Positions 57,754 to 64,000 of a DNA stretch of 64,000 nucleotides are shown here, one piece after another. The notes beneath the pieces were generated by a model, which saw nothing but the letters and a program-made list of their open reading frames with translations, ran no database searches and had not been told where the DNA came from. Numbering within the stretch: the stretch's first letter is position 1; every line of letters begins with the position of its first letter. Origin of the DNA: Methylomonas methanica (GTDB lineage Bacteria > Pseudomonadota > Gammaproteobacteria > Methylococcales > Methylomonadaceae); the NCBI GenBank assembly GCA_001644045.1, contig LUUF01000083.1, positions 62,001 to 126,000 on the forward strand, given 5' to 3'. Both the position numbers and the translations under genes were made by a program.

Positions 57754-58605
57754 ATGTCGCTGGCCGTCGTTTACAGCCGGGGCCGCTCCGGCATAGACGC
57801 CCCGCAAGTGACGGTGGAAGTGCATGTCAGTAGCGGGTTGCCGGCTCTAAACATCGTCGGTTTGCCCGAGACAGCCGTTAAAGAAAGCAAGGACCGGGTG
57901 CGTGGGGCGATCATCAATTCGCACTTCGAATTTCCGTTTCAGCGCATCACTATCAATCTGGCGCCCGCCGATTTACCCAAGGAAGGCGGCCGCTTCGACT
58001 TGGCGATTGCGCTGGGCATCCTGGCCGCTTCCGGGCAAATCCCCAAAGATGCGCTAGCAGAATATGAATGTATCGGCGAACTGTCGCTGGGCGGGGAATT
58101 GCGACCGATTCCCGGCGCGTTGCCGGTGGCGATTCATTGCCGTAACGCTTTCAGGCAACTGATACTGCCGGCTGGGTGCGTGGCGGAGGCTTCGTTAATC
58201 AAGGATTCGCAATTGCTACCGGCCAGAACACTACTGGAAGTCTGCGCCCATCTGGCGGGTCGGCAAGCCATCGCACCGCCCGACATCAAGCTCGGTTTCG
58301 AACAAGCGGTTTACACCGTGGATTTTGCCGACGTGCATGGTCAGTTTCACGTCAAGCGGGCAATGGAAATCGCCGCCGCCGGGAAACATAATTTACTCAT
58401 GCTCGGACCGCCCGGCACCGGCAAGTCGATGCTGGCGGCACGCTTACCGACTATCTTGCCGGAACTCAGCGAACAGCAAGCCCAGGAAACCGCCGCGCTG
58501 GCCTCGATCAGCGACCATGGCCTGGATGTCAGTCGTTGGCGGCAACCTCCCTATAGAGCGCCGCACCACACCGCCTCAGCTGCGGCGTTGGTTGGCGGCG
58601 TGTAA
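57754..58605 (+). pseudogene. yifB: yifB/comM truncated by insertion
   Basis: The first 283 of roughly 500 codons of YifB/ComM, a MoxR/Mg-chelatase-like ATPase for branch migration in natural transformation. The N-terminal Lon-like fold (LNIVGLPETAVKESKDRVR) and Walker A (GPPGTGKS, 218-225) are present, but the Walker B, sensor and C-terminal parts are missing. The protein ends APHHTASAAALVGGV; in intact homologues the next residues are GGxxPGEISLAH. The stop codon TAA at 58603-58605 comes from the inserted DNA (TGTAAACC). So the gene is interrupted at its Gly-Gly-Gly stretch and probably non-functional. Confidence 0.85.
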
Positions 58606-58616
58606 ACCGGAACGTA

Positions 58617-58707
58617 TTTTGCGACTGACCGATATTTGGGGCTAATAAATGCGACTATGGCAATTTCGCCATTACTACCCTATATTATGAGCGCTTTTTG
58701 CGACTGA
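58617..58707 (+). repeat. Direct repeats of transposon end, TnsB-site-like
   Basis: TTTTGCGACTGA occurs exactly at 58617-58628 and 58696-58707. A shorter copy, AATGCGACTA, is at 58648-58657. The three GCGACT cores start at 58621, 58651 and 58700. A hairpin ATGGC-aatttc-GCCAT lies at 58657-58672 between them. Several spaced direct repeats close to a TGT terminus are the layout of Tn7-like ends. The remainder up to 58864 has no supported gene. Confidence 0.6.
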
Positions 58708-58864
58708 GTGCGTGTAGGCGTGAAACTTCAATACAACTAATAGCTAATATGGCCACTTACTCTCGCCTCCAACATACGCAAAGCCAAGAAGCAGCCTGTA
58801 ACACCAAAGCATAAATCCAGATATACCAATTATTTACGAATTTAACCGATGAAGAGGACAATAA

Positions 58865-59194
58865 ATGTCAGGATCGAATGGAAGTAGTGGCGTTGGAAGT
58901 GGCTTTTGGGAAGGCGAAGAAAGTTGTGAAACGTTAGTAATTGACACGCAACTTAGTTCCCCCAAACCCGATGTTATTTCGGACATCTCAGTTGGTGATC
59001 AGCTGGATATTTCCACACAGCAAATTGGAACCACCACAGTAGTCGTTGCGTTATATAAGAGCAAGGTTGCAGGTGGGTTGGCATCTCCGAAAGCACGACG
59101 GCTTCTTGAATGCTTGGCGGGCGGCACTCGGTACGTTGCTAGAGTCACCGAAAAGAACGACGGTCAAATCCGTGTGCGTGTTAGTCCTCAATGA
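58865..59194 (+). CDS. Small protein with Gly/Ser-rich N-terminus, first gene of QueC-like operon
   Basis: A 109-aa protein beginning MSGSNGSSGVGSGFWEG, a flexible Gly/Ser leader, followed by a compact beta-rich domain (about 20-109): ETLVIDTQLSSPKP, SVGDQLDI, TTVVVALYKSKVAGGL, RRLLECLAGGTRYVARV. The VGD...VVVAL...VAG...G..Y.A.V pattern weakly resembles HIRAN-like DNA-end-binding domains, which is my guess only. AAGAGGA precedes the ATG, and the TGA overlaps the next ATG. Small size, free N-terminus and position before a QueC-like gene make it a candidate conjugation substrate or DNA sensor. Function unknown. Confidence 0.7.
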   Translation: MSGSNGSSGVGSGFWEGEESCETLVIDTQLSSPKPDVISDISVGDQLDISTQQIGTTTVVVALYKSKVAGGLASPKARRLLECLAGGTRYVARVTEKNDGQIRVRVSPQ

Positions 59195-60426
59195 ATTCAA
59201 CAACAGATAATGCTTACACTATCGCCGTTGTCGGCGGGGTGTATCGTGAACGCTGCATGCGACCAGCGTGGCAAGAGGTATATGGATCAGCAGGACGAGC
59301 CGCATCCGCTATGGCGGCAATGGGGATCTATGCTGAGCTATATACCTATTATGATTCCATAACTGAGCCGGTATTAATTTCTCGAGCAGCCATTGATGGG
59401 TTTAAGTTCTCAGGGGAAAGCATTCCAAAATCTACCCTTTTTGATTACGACCACGGTTTAGCCACTCCACGCATTTATAGTTTTGGTAGTCGTCAATCTT
59501 CGCTACGCCTAAAGGCTGAACAGATTTTACGCTTCGGTATGCTGGAAGGCTCTGCAGTTGTTCACAGCAAGAAAGTTGTTTACGACCCGCAGAGCCCAGC
59601 AAAGCCTGAGCCATTTCATCAAAACGGGTCCACAGCAGACGAACTTGCTCTGATTCTTAATTATAGCGAGGCCCGGATATTGAGTGGTGGCGTAAGTAGA
59701 TCAGCTGACTCAATTGCCAAATCATTGATTCTTGATGGCCATGCTCAAGTTGTAGTCATTAAATGTGGTCCACTGGGTGCTTTGGTTCATGATGGTAAGT
59801 CAACTGATCTTATTCCAGCCTATCGATCGCGAACCGTATGGAAAATAGGCTCCGGGGATAACTTTGCCGCACATTTTGCATTGCGATGGATGGAAGAAGG
59901 GAAATCGGCCTTCGAAAGTGCAGACCTTGCCTCACGAGCAACAGCATACTATTGCCAAAGCAAAGGTTTTGCCATACCAGAAATATTTGAATCATTCACA
60001 CCAGAAGCAATTGTTCCTTCTGAAGCATTCAGAAATGGGCGCCGTCCGGTTGTCTATCTGGCAGGTCCCTTCTTTACTTTGGCTCAGCTCTGGATCGTTG
60101 AGCAAGCGCGGAAAGACCTAACGGATATGGGGCTTGAAGTATTCTCTCCTTATCACGATGTGGGTTGCGGTAGTGCCGATGATGTAGTGATGCTTGACTT
60201 GGTGGGCATCGAGAAAGCGGACATTATTTTTGCCATTGGCGACGGCATGGATTCAGGAACAATTTATGAAATTGGATATTCGCGAGCCAAAGGTAAGCCT
60301 GTGATCGTTTATTGTGAGAACGAGTCGCAGGAAAACAAAAAAATGATGCAAGGTTCGTCATGCCTTATGTGCGATGACTATGTTAGTGCTATCTACCATG
60401 CGGTTTGGACTGCGTGTAGCTTATGA
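59191..60426 (+). CDS. PfkB-like kinase fused to nucleoside 2-deoxyribosyltransferase
   Basis: A 411-aa fusion. Residues about 8-280 have a PfkB/ribokinase layout: GSAGRAASAMAAMG near 32-45, VVYDPQSP near 129, and GSGDNFAAHF at 220-229, the anion hole with catalytic Asp223. Residues 286-411 are a nucleoside 2-deoxyribosyltransferase: VVYLAGPFF (287-295), DSGTIYEIGY (354-363) with catalytic Glu360, and GKPVIVYC. NDT enzymes swap or cleave deoxyribonucleoside bases; an NDT-like effector in retron Eco1 is toxic. Here kinase plus transferase could salvage or modify a nucleoside. The start overlaps the previous stop, the end overlaps the QueC-like start. Confidence 0.85.
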   Translation: MNSTTDNAYTIAVVGGVYRERCMRPAWQEVYGSAGRAASAMAAMGIYAELYTYYDSITEPVLISRAAIDGFKFSGESIPKSTLFDYDHGLATPRIYSFGSRQSSLRLKAEQILRFGMLEGSAVVHSKKVVYDPQSPAKPEPFHQNGSTADELALILNYSEARILSGGVSRSADSIAKSLILDGHAQVVVIKCGPLGALVHDGKSTDLIPAYRSRTVWKIGSGDNFAAHFALRWMEEGKSAFESADLASRATAYYCQSKGFAIPEIFESFTPEAIVPSEAFRNGRRPVVYLAGPFFTLAQLWIVEQARKDLTDMGLEVFSPYHDVGCGSADDVVMLDLVGIEKADIIFAIGDGMDSGTIYEIGYSRAKGKPVIVYCENESQENKKMMQGSSCLMCDDYVSAIYHAVWTACSL

Positions 60427-61028
60427 GGACTGCTTTATTATTATCGGGTGGAATGGATTCGTTGGCTGTTGCGTGGTGGAAACGTCCTGATCATTGCATT
60501 ACTATTGATTATGGACAGCTCGCCGCCGAGGCAGAGATAACTGCGTCAAAGGTTATCTGTGAGAAATTAGGCATTGAGCATCATGTCATCAGTGTCGATT
60601 GCAGGTCTATGGGCTCGGGAGATATGGCAGGTACACCTCCAGATGGATATGCTCCTGCAAGCGATTGGTGGCCCTATCGAAATCAAATGTTGCTAACCTT
60701 TGCCGCCATGAAAGCACTACCCTTGGGTGTCAAGGCGATTTGGATTGGTTCTGTAAAATCCGATAAGTCCCATCAAGATGGCACTATCCAATTTCTGGAG
60801 AGCATGAACGCCTTACTCTCTCTCCAAGAAGGAGGCATGACAGTAAGCGCCCCTGCTATTGACATGACTACTCCCCAATTGATTCGACACGCAGGCGTTC
60901 CTAAAAATATTCTAGGATGGGCACACAGCTGTCATAAAGCAAACGTTGCGTGTGCAAACTGTCGCGGATGTAATAAGTATTTTGAGGTGCTTTATGAGCT
61001 CGATGGCGGAATGGACAGACCTGGGTAA
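60423..61028 (+). CDS. QueC-like 7-cyano-7-deazaguanine synthase homologue
   Basis: A 201-aa PP-loop ATPase. SGGMDS (8-13) is the PP-loop, PYRNQML near 84-90 the QueC-type RN motif, and Cys170, Cys177, Cys180 and Cys183 (SCHKANVACANCRGC) the zinc site. QueC converts 7-carboxy-7-deazaguanine to preQ0. No queD, queE or folE partner is seen nearby, which suggests it is not for queuosine synthesis. QueC-like proteins of type IV CBASS (Cap9) are reported to act in protein deazaguanylation. Coupled on both sides in the operon. Confidence 0.9.
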   Translation: MRTALLLSGGMDSLAVAWWKRPDHCITIDYGQLAAEAEITASKVICEKLGIEHHVISVDCRSMGSGDMAGTPPDGYAPASDWWPYRNQMLLTFAAMKALPLGVKAIWIGSVKSDKSHQDGTIQFLESMNALLSLQEGGMTVSAPAIDMTTPQLIRHAGVPKNILGWAHSCHKANVACANCRGCNKYFEVLYELDGGMDRPG

Positions 61029-61689
61029 TCCTTTTCCGCGTCTAGTCCCGAATTGCTATACGCCTATCACTTGGCCCAAAGGAAACGTCATTCGATTTCC
61101 ACTCACAGTTACAACTGAGGAAAGACAAGAATCTGTAATCAATATACTGCTCCGTCGTCGCACCCGACGCCATTTTTCTAATATTGGAATGGATTCGCTC
61201 GGTTCTTTACTTTGGATATCTTGTCGTACTCAAGAATTAGGCAGTGGCCACTTAGGGTTTCCTTTGTCGCGGCGCCCATGTCCATCAGGCGGCGCGATTC
61301 ATCCCATCCACCTTCTTGTACTACTACCCCAAGAAAACTGTTGGTACCGTTACGATCCTATGGAGCATGGGCTGCACGAAACACCCAGTAACCTAGATGC
61401 AACAATAGTGAAGAGTTCGATGCAGAACATAGTAACTGCGCCATCAGCGACATTGCTCCTCCTTGCCGCAGAACCAGGCATGACGGCGGCAAAATATGAA
61501 GCCTCTGCAAGTTTGATATGGAGAGACGCCGGCGTAATGCTTGGGATATTAGCCATCGCTGCAGAAGCTCTTAATCTCAGTTTTTGTCCTTTGGGAGTGA
61601 CTGGCGAACCTTGGGTGAGTCAACTACTCGAACAACCGGGTTTGTTTGGTGTCGGTGGTGCCTTTGTTGGAACGACTCCGCCCCCTTGA
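60994..61689 (+). CDS. SagB/ThcOx-like nitroreductase-fold dehydrogenase
   Basis: A 231-aa FMN enzyme of the nitroreductase superfamily. I start it at 60994, where GAGG gives a good ribosome-binding site, inside the QueC-like gene (35-bp overlap). RRRTRRHFSN near 54-63 is the FMN-phosphate site; RRPCPSGGAIHP (93-104) is the SagB/ThcOx signature (PSGGAxxP); DAGVMLGILAIAAEALNLSFC is the nitroreductase helix. SagB enzymes oxidise azolines to azoles in thiazole/oxazole-modified peptides. No cyclodehydratase (YcaO) is visible, so another substrate is likely. Its end overlaps the converging OGG gene by 66 bp. Confidence 0.8.
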   Translation: MSSMAEWTDLGNPFPRLVPNCYTPITWPKGNVIRFPLTVTTEERQESVINILLRRRTRRHFSNIGMDSLGSLLWISCRTQELGSGHLGFPLSRRPCPSGGAIHPIHLLVLLPQENCWYRYDPMEHGLHETPSNLDATIVKSSMQNIVTAPSATLLLLAAEPGMTAAKYEASASLIWRDAGVMLGILAIAAEALNLSFCPLGVTGEPWVSQLLEQPGLFGVGGAFVGTTPPP

Positions 61690-62493
61690 TGAACCAGCCG
61701 CAAGAACCTCAGACGAGGAGCGGGGGCAAACACCAGCTAAACTCCCTCCCATCAATTGAGTAACGGTCCGAGGAGCTGACATCATTTCAAACCAAATAAT
61801 TGCATCCAACTCCGAAGGACGCGTGCCGATAGCGTCGGCAAAACGTATAAACTGTTCCTCTAGTTCTAAATAGTTTTTCTCTACCGTTAGATTTTCATCA
61901 AAGAACTTCGCAAGCGCACCCGCCCGCAAAACGTGGATATCCAATATGGCAACATCGTCAGCGTCTAACCAATTACGAGCCACCCATGAAGCTGTTTTTA
62001 GTCCAATGCCTGGCAATTGGATGAGCCATTGGCGTAATGCCTTTCCACTGTCTAGTGGTGGAGTTTCTGCAGACAAACGGGATAATGCTGTACTCAAATA
62101 GCGGGCTTTCTGTTTCGCAAAGCGGTATCGAATCTGACGTCCATCGATTTCAAGCGGATGGGAAAGTACATCAAATATCTCTGATTCGGTTGGCGTGTTA
62201 GCCAATATCCCAAGTGCTTGGAGTCTTTGAAACGCGGCAAGGCCGACACTAGCCGGAATTCCGTGTCCGCCCAAAAGACAGGCGCCCACCTCCTCGGCAA
62301 GTGTACTTCCTAATCGGTGTCGCGGAGATATTCCTATGATTCGGCGTGCCATGACCTGGTAAGTCCAATATGCTGGAGTAGGAAACGCTTCAATTGGTCC
62401 CCAAGGAATTCCAGGCAGCACAAAGGTGTCGGAAGACGGCAGTTCGATTTGCACTACGGCAGCACCTGTGAAAACTGCAGCGGACTGCCTCAT
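61624..62493 (-). CDS. OGG-like HhH-GPD DNA glycosylase/lyase
   Basis: A 289-aa protein of the HhH-GPD superfamily. LPGIGLKTASW (160-170) is the helix-hairpin-helix, and AILDIHVLRAG (182-192) the GPD segment. Lys166 and Asp185 are 19 residues apart, like Lys249 and Asp268 of human OGG1, so base excision plus lyase activity is plausible. The ATG overlaps the stop of the upstream methyltransferase (ATGA). The extra C-terminal stretch is Ser/Arg-rich. In type IV CBASS an OGG-like gene occurs with QueC-like genes. Substrate unknown. Confidence 0.85.
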   Translation of the reverse strand: MRQSAAVFTGAAVVQIELPSSDTFVLPGIPWGPIEAFPTPAYWTYQVMARRIIGISPRHRLGSTLAEEVGACLLGGHGIPASVGLAAFQRLQALGILANTPTESEIFDVLSHPLEIDGRQIRYRFAKQKARYLSTALSRLSAETPPLDSGKALRQWLIQLPGIGLKTASWVARNWLDADDVAILDIHVLRAGALAKFFDENLTVEKNYLELEEQFIRFADAIGTRPSELDAIIWFEMMSAPRTVTQLMGGSLAGVCPRSSSEVLAAGSSRGRSRSNKGTTDTKQTRLFE

Positions 62494-63173
62494 GAGTGTC
62501 TTGACTCAGTTAAGTACTGTGCATTGAGTGCACGCAAAACGTGTTCTCGCTCAACAGGTTCCATACGGTCAAACCGATCAAACAAACGCTGATGGCGGCG
62601 CTTGTTCGTCTGCCGATCTCGATATGTCTCTCCAAAATATGAAGCGTCATGAAGCATGGTTGGGGGAGGAAAATTCATCCAGACACACTCTGTACGAACA
62701 TCTACATGTGTCTTATACAAAAATGTCGCCTTTCGCCAATTCCTTAGACGCACCTCATACATCGGGTTGTCGTAACCCGAAAGCATTACCATGCAAGGCA
62801 AAGTGATCAGGACATCCAACAACCTGCAGTGATCTTTATACGAATATTCATGCCGATAAATTTTCGAATTTCTTCGGGATTCGGGTAAATATGGGGGATC
62901 GGCGTAAATTAATTCGCCCCCTTGGTAATCATACGTTTCAAGGAAAGAAACGGCGTCACCGTGTATCAGAGTGCAATAGTCCGGATATCGTTGTTGCCAA
63001 GTTGCAATGACCGCCTCATCTGCATCAATACCAAAATTGATTTGAGCGGCCCTTTTGTTTCTTAGCACAGCTCCACCACCTAGGTGAGATTCAATATAGG
63101 TTGTGTGAGCCGGCATTAGATTAATTAGCCGATGGTAGCATTTGCCTTTTCCGCCTGGATATATCATGCACAA
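62490..63173 (-). CDS. D12-class DNA adenine N6-methyltransferase
   Basis: A 227-aa Dam-type enzyme. YPGGKGK near 5-11 and YIESHLGGGAVL near 26-37 form the SAM-binding motif; ADPPYL with DPPY at 92-95 is the catalytic motif. The rest is shorter than Dam's usual 270 residues, so the target-recognition part is small. It is coupled to the OGG-like gene by ATGA and transcribed divergently from the small gene at 63224. No restriction endonuclease is visible. It may mark DNA for its partner or protect it from the glycosylase. Confidence 0.9.
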   Translation of the reverse strand: MCMIYPGGKGKCYHRLINLMPAHTTYIESHLGGGAVLRNKRAAQINFGIDADEAVIATWQQRYPDYCTLIHGDAVSFLETYDYQGGELIYADPPYLPESRRNSKIYRHEYSYKDHCRLLDVLITLPCMVMLSGYDNPMYEVRLRNWRKATFLYKTHVDVRTECVWMNFPPPTMLHDASYFGETYRDRQTNKRRHQRLFDRFDRMEPVEREHVLRALNAQYLTESRHS

Positions 63174-63223
63174 ATCATCGTCAATTTTGACGATGATGTC
63201 AAGTGGTTGTGGTACTGGAGATA

Positions 63224-63526
63224 ATGAGTATCGAAGAATGCGCTATCCATCCCTCCACCCGTGCTCAGCCTCATCTTTCTTTGGCTGAGCGGGCGCGGGC
63301 GGAGATGGCGCTAGCATGGTTACGACAACGTCTTTCGGAGACCGCAATTGGCGTTCATTTGGATGCCTATCAAGTGGCAATTGCCCCCAATAGAACAACG
63401 AAACACGCTGCCTGGGCAAAGCGTGTTAATGATGATGGGCTTACGCGGCGTCAGTTCATTCGGTTGTACGGCACTGGAACCGTTCGCCAACCAGGCAAAC
63501 ACTTTGTGACTTTACCGTTACTTTGA
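63224..63526 (+). CDS. Hypothetical small basic protein
   Basis: A 100-aa protein. The ATG at 63224 follows GGAG with usable spacing; an in-frame GTG is 21 bp upstream. It is rich in Arg/Ala and helical (LAERARAEMALAWLRQRLSE), with a C-terminal basic part (KHAAWAKRVNDDGLTRRQF). I recognise no family; DNA binding or regulation is possible from its charge and its divergent position against the methyltransferase gene. Certainty that it is translated is moderate. Confidence 0.5.
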   Translation: MSIEECAIHPSTRAQPHLSLAERARAEMALAWLRQRLSETAIGVHLDAYQVAIAPNRTTKHAAWAKRVNDDGLTRRQFIRLYGTGTVRQPGKHFVTLPLL

Positions 63527-63682
63527 TTTTCAGTAAGAGCTTTCTTGACTTACCACCTTCCATGGACCGGAGGGTGTAGTTTTCAGTATCTATAACTATA
63601 TTGTAAGTTTGGTCGCAGACATGAACACTGAAAACGCTCGGCCATCTCTCCAACCGAATTTTTTGGGGGCTCTTCTGAAAAA

Positions 63683-64000
63683 TTAGAAAACTTTAAACTG
63701 TGGTCCGCAATAAACACCAAGTGTCAATGCGTCATAAGAATTAAAAAAGGTTTCAAAATAAAAGCGATGTTGACCTCCATTGTCATCAGACAAAATTAGC
63801 TCAGCTTCGCCTAAAGAACCTCCTTTCTGACCGCCACAATAACTTGAAACCGCTTCAAATAACTCAACTTCGGGCAATTTCGAAAAGCGTGCAGCGAAAG
63901 CCGGGGATTGGATAAAGTATCGGCAGGGTCTATCAACATCGAAAACCGGACGTCGAGAAATATGGGGATGACAGGAAATCAGGCCAACTAGCGGCTGCTC
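63683..64000 (-). CDS. C-terminal part of an unknown protein, cut by window edge
   Basis: The frame is open from the stop (TAA at 63683-63685) back to the window edge, giving 105 residues with no stop. A TTG at 63877 is an unlikely start, since the frame continues above it with normal-looking residues. Visible pieces are HPHISRRPVFDVD, LPEVELFEAVSSYCGG, GSLGEAELILSDDNGGQHRFYF and LGVYCGPQFKVF. No family is recognised. It reads toward the methyltransferase but is separated by the gene at 63224 on the other strand. Confidence 0.55.
   Translation of the reverse strand, partial: EQPLVGLISCHPHISRRPVFDVDRPCRYFIQSPAFAARFSKLPEVELFEAVSSYCGGQKGGSLGEAELILSDDNGGQHRFYFETFFNSYDALTLGVYCGPQFKVF

Larger units (their letters stand above)
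58601..64000. mobile_element. Putative Tn7-like (yifB/comM-inserted) element, left part
   Basis: From the TGT at 58601 the sequence no longer resembles yifB. Base composition drops and the gene content changes to accessory functions. The first 110 bp hold direct repeats as at Tn7-type ends, and the following genes would be cargo. The five bases before TGT are CGGCG, a candidate target duplication, untested because the other end lies beyond 64000. Known elements in comM (the AbaR/Tn6022 group) are reported to duplicate ACCGC; that pentamer is here at 58570-58574, 26 bp before the junction, so the site is near but not identical. No transposase gene is within the window. Confidence 0.55.

Noticed and set aside
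58570-58574. ACCGC pentamer as target-site duplication of an AbaR-like insertion
   Set aside because: It lies 26 bp before the TGT junction; a duplication should touch the end. It only shows the insertion is near the known comM site.
58641-58814. Open frame across the putative transposon end (reads DYGNFAITTLYYERFLRLS)
   Set aside because: It has no start codon or ribosome-binding site, and its recurring residues reflect the direct repeats rather than a protein.
60423-61028. Ordinary queuosine-pathway queC
   Set aside because: No queD, queE, queF or folE genes are beside it, and the coupled neighbours and island context fit a specialised role better; a housekeeping copy is expected elsewhere.
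63456-63653. 65-aa minus-strand frame between the small basic gene and the edge ORF
   Set aside because: It overlaps the better supported plus-strand gene at its end and matches nothing; too weak to list.

Overview
The window looks like chromosome of a gammaproteobacterium. A Methylococcales methanotroph of the Methylomonas type is my best guess: pyrF, aroK-aroB-SPOR protein, hemE, motAB, icd, ubiK and yifB are gammaproteobacterial in type, and an HpnN-type hopanoid transporter and a HupE/CopC set fit a methanotroph. No methane monooxygenase or rRNA gene is present, so the genus is an inference. No tRNA, rRNA or CRISPR array was seen.

Layout. 0-2 kb: a hypothetical gene between inverted copies of an 18-bp repeat, then about 1 kb without a convincing gene but with a 42-bp tandem repeat. 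2-19.6 kb: an AT-rich surface-polysaccharide locus with two tandem secreted beta-helix (GH141-like) proteins, a methyltransferase, six glycosyltransferases, a Wzy-type polymerase, a Wzx-type flippase, a VanZ-like protein, an MNT-type nucleotidyltransferase and a WcaJ-type initiating phosphotransferase. 19.9-31 kb: housekeeping genes (pyrF, aroK, aroB, SPOR protein, hemE), a VSR-like DUF559 gene among GC-rich palindromic repeats, and a WbpK/WbpL/WbpM-like trio for lipid-linked sugar synthesis. 31-41 kb: motA/motB, hpnN-like, a Ca2+/Na+ exchanger, uppP, a fused phosphotransferase/ATPase and an alcohol dehydrogenase. 41-50 kb: envelope proteins, a HupE-lipoprotein-CopC-BNR set that may handle copper or another metal, and a QseBC-like two-component system. 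50-58 kb: icd, a GMC oxidoreductase / Cys-nucleophile hydrolase / metallophosphoesterase operon, a MarR regulator, ubiK and yifB.

Accessory island. yifB (comM) stops after 283 codons, before Walker B. The junction starts with TGT and is followed by three GCGACT-core direct repeats inside 110 bp, which is what one end of a Tn7-like transposon looks like. Behind it is a tightly coupled plus-strand operon: a small Gly/Ser-headed protein, a PfkB-kinase/nucleoside-deoxyribosyltransferase fusion, a QueC-like enzyme and a SagB-like flavin dehydrogenase. Converging on it is a minus-strand pair, a D12-class adenine methyltransferase and an OGG-like glycosylase/lyase. QueC-like and OGG-like genes are known together as ancillary genes of type IV CBASS, but no CD-NTase or TGT gene is visible here. 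My leading idea is a nucleobase-centred defence system carried as transposon cargo, possibly with protein deazaguanylation or base exchange. This is inference from domains and context. The right end of the island lies outside the window.
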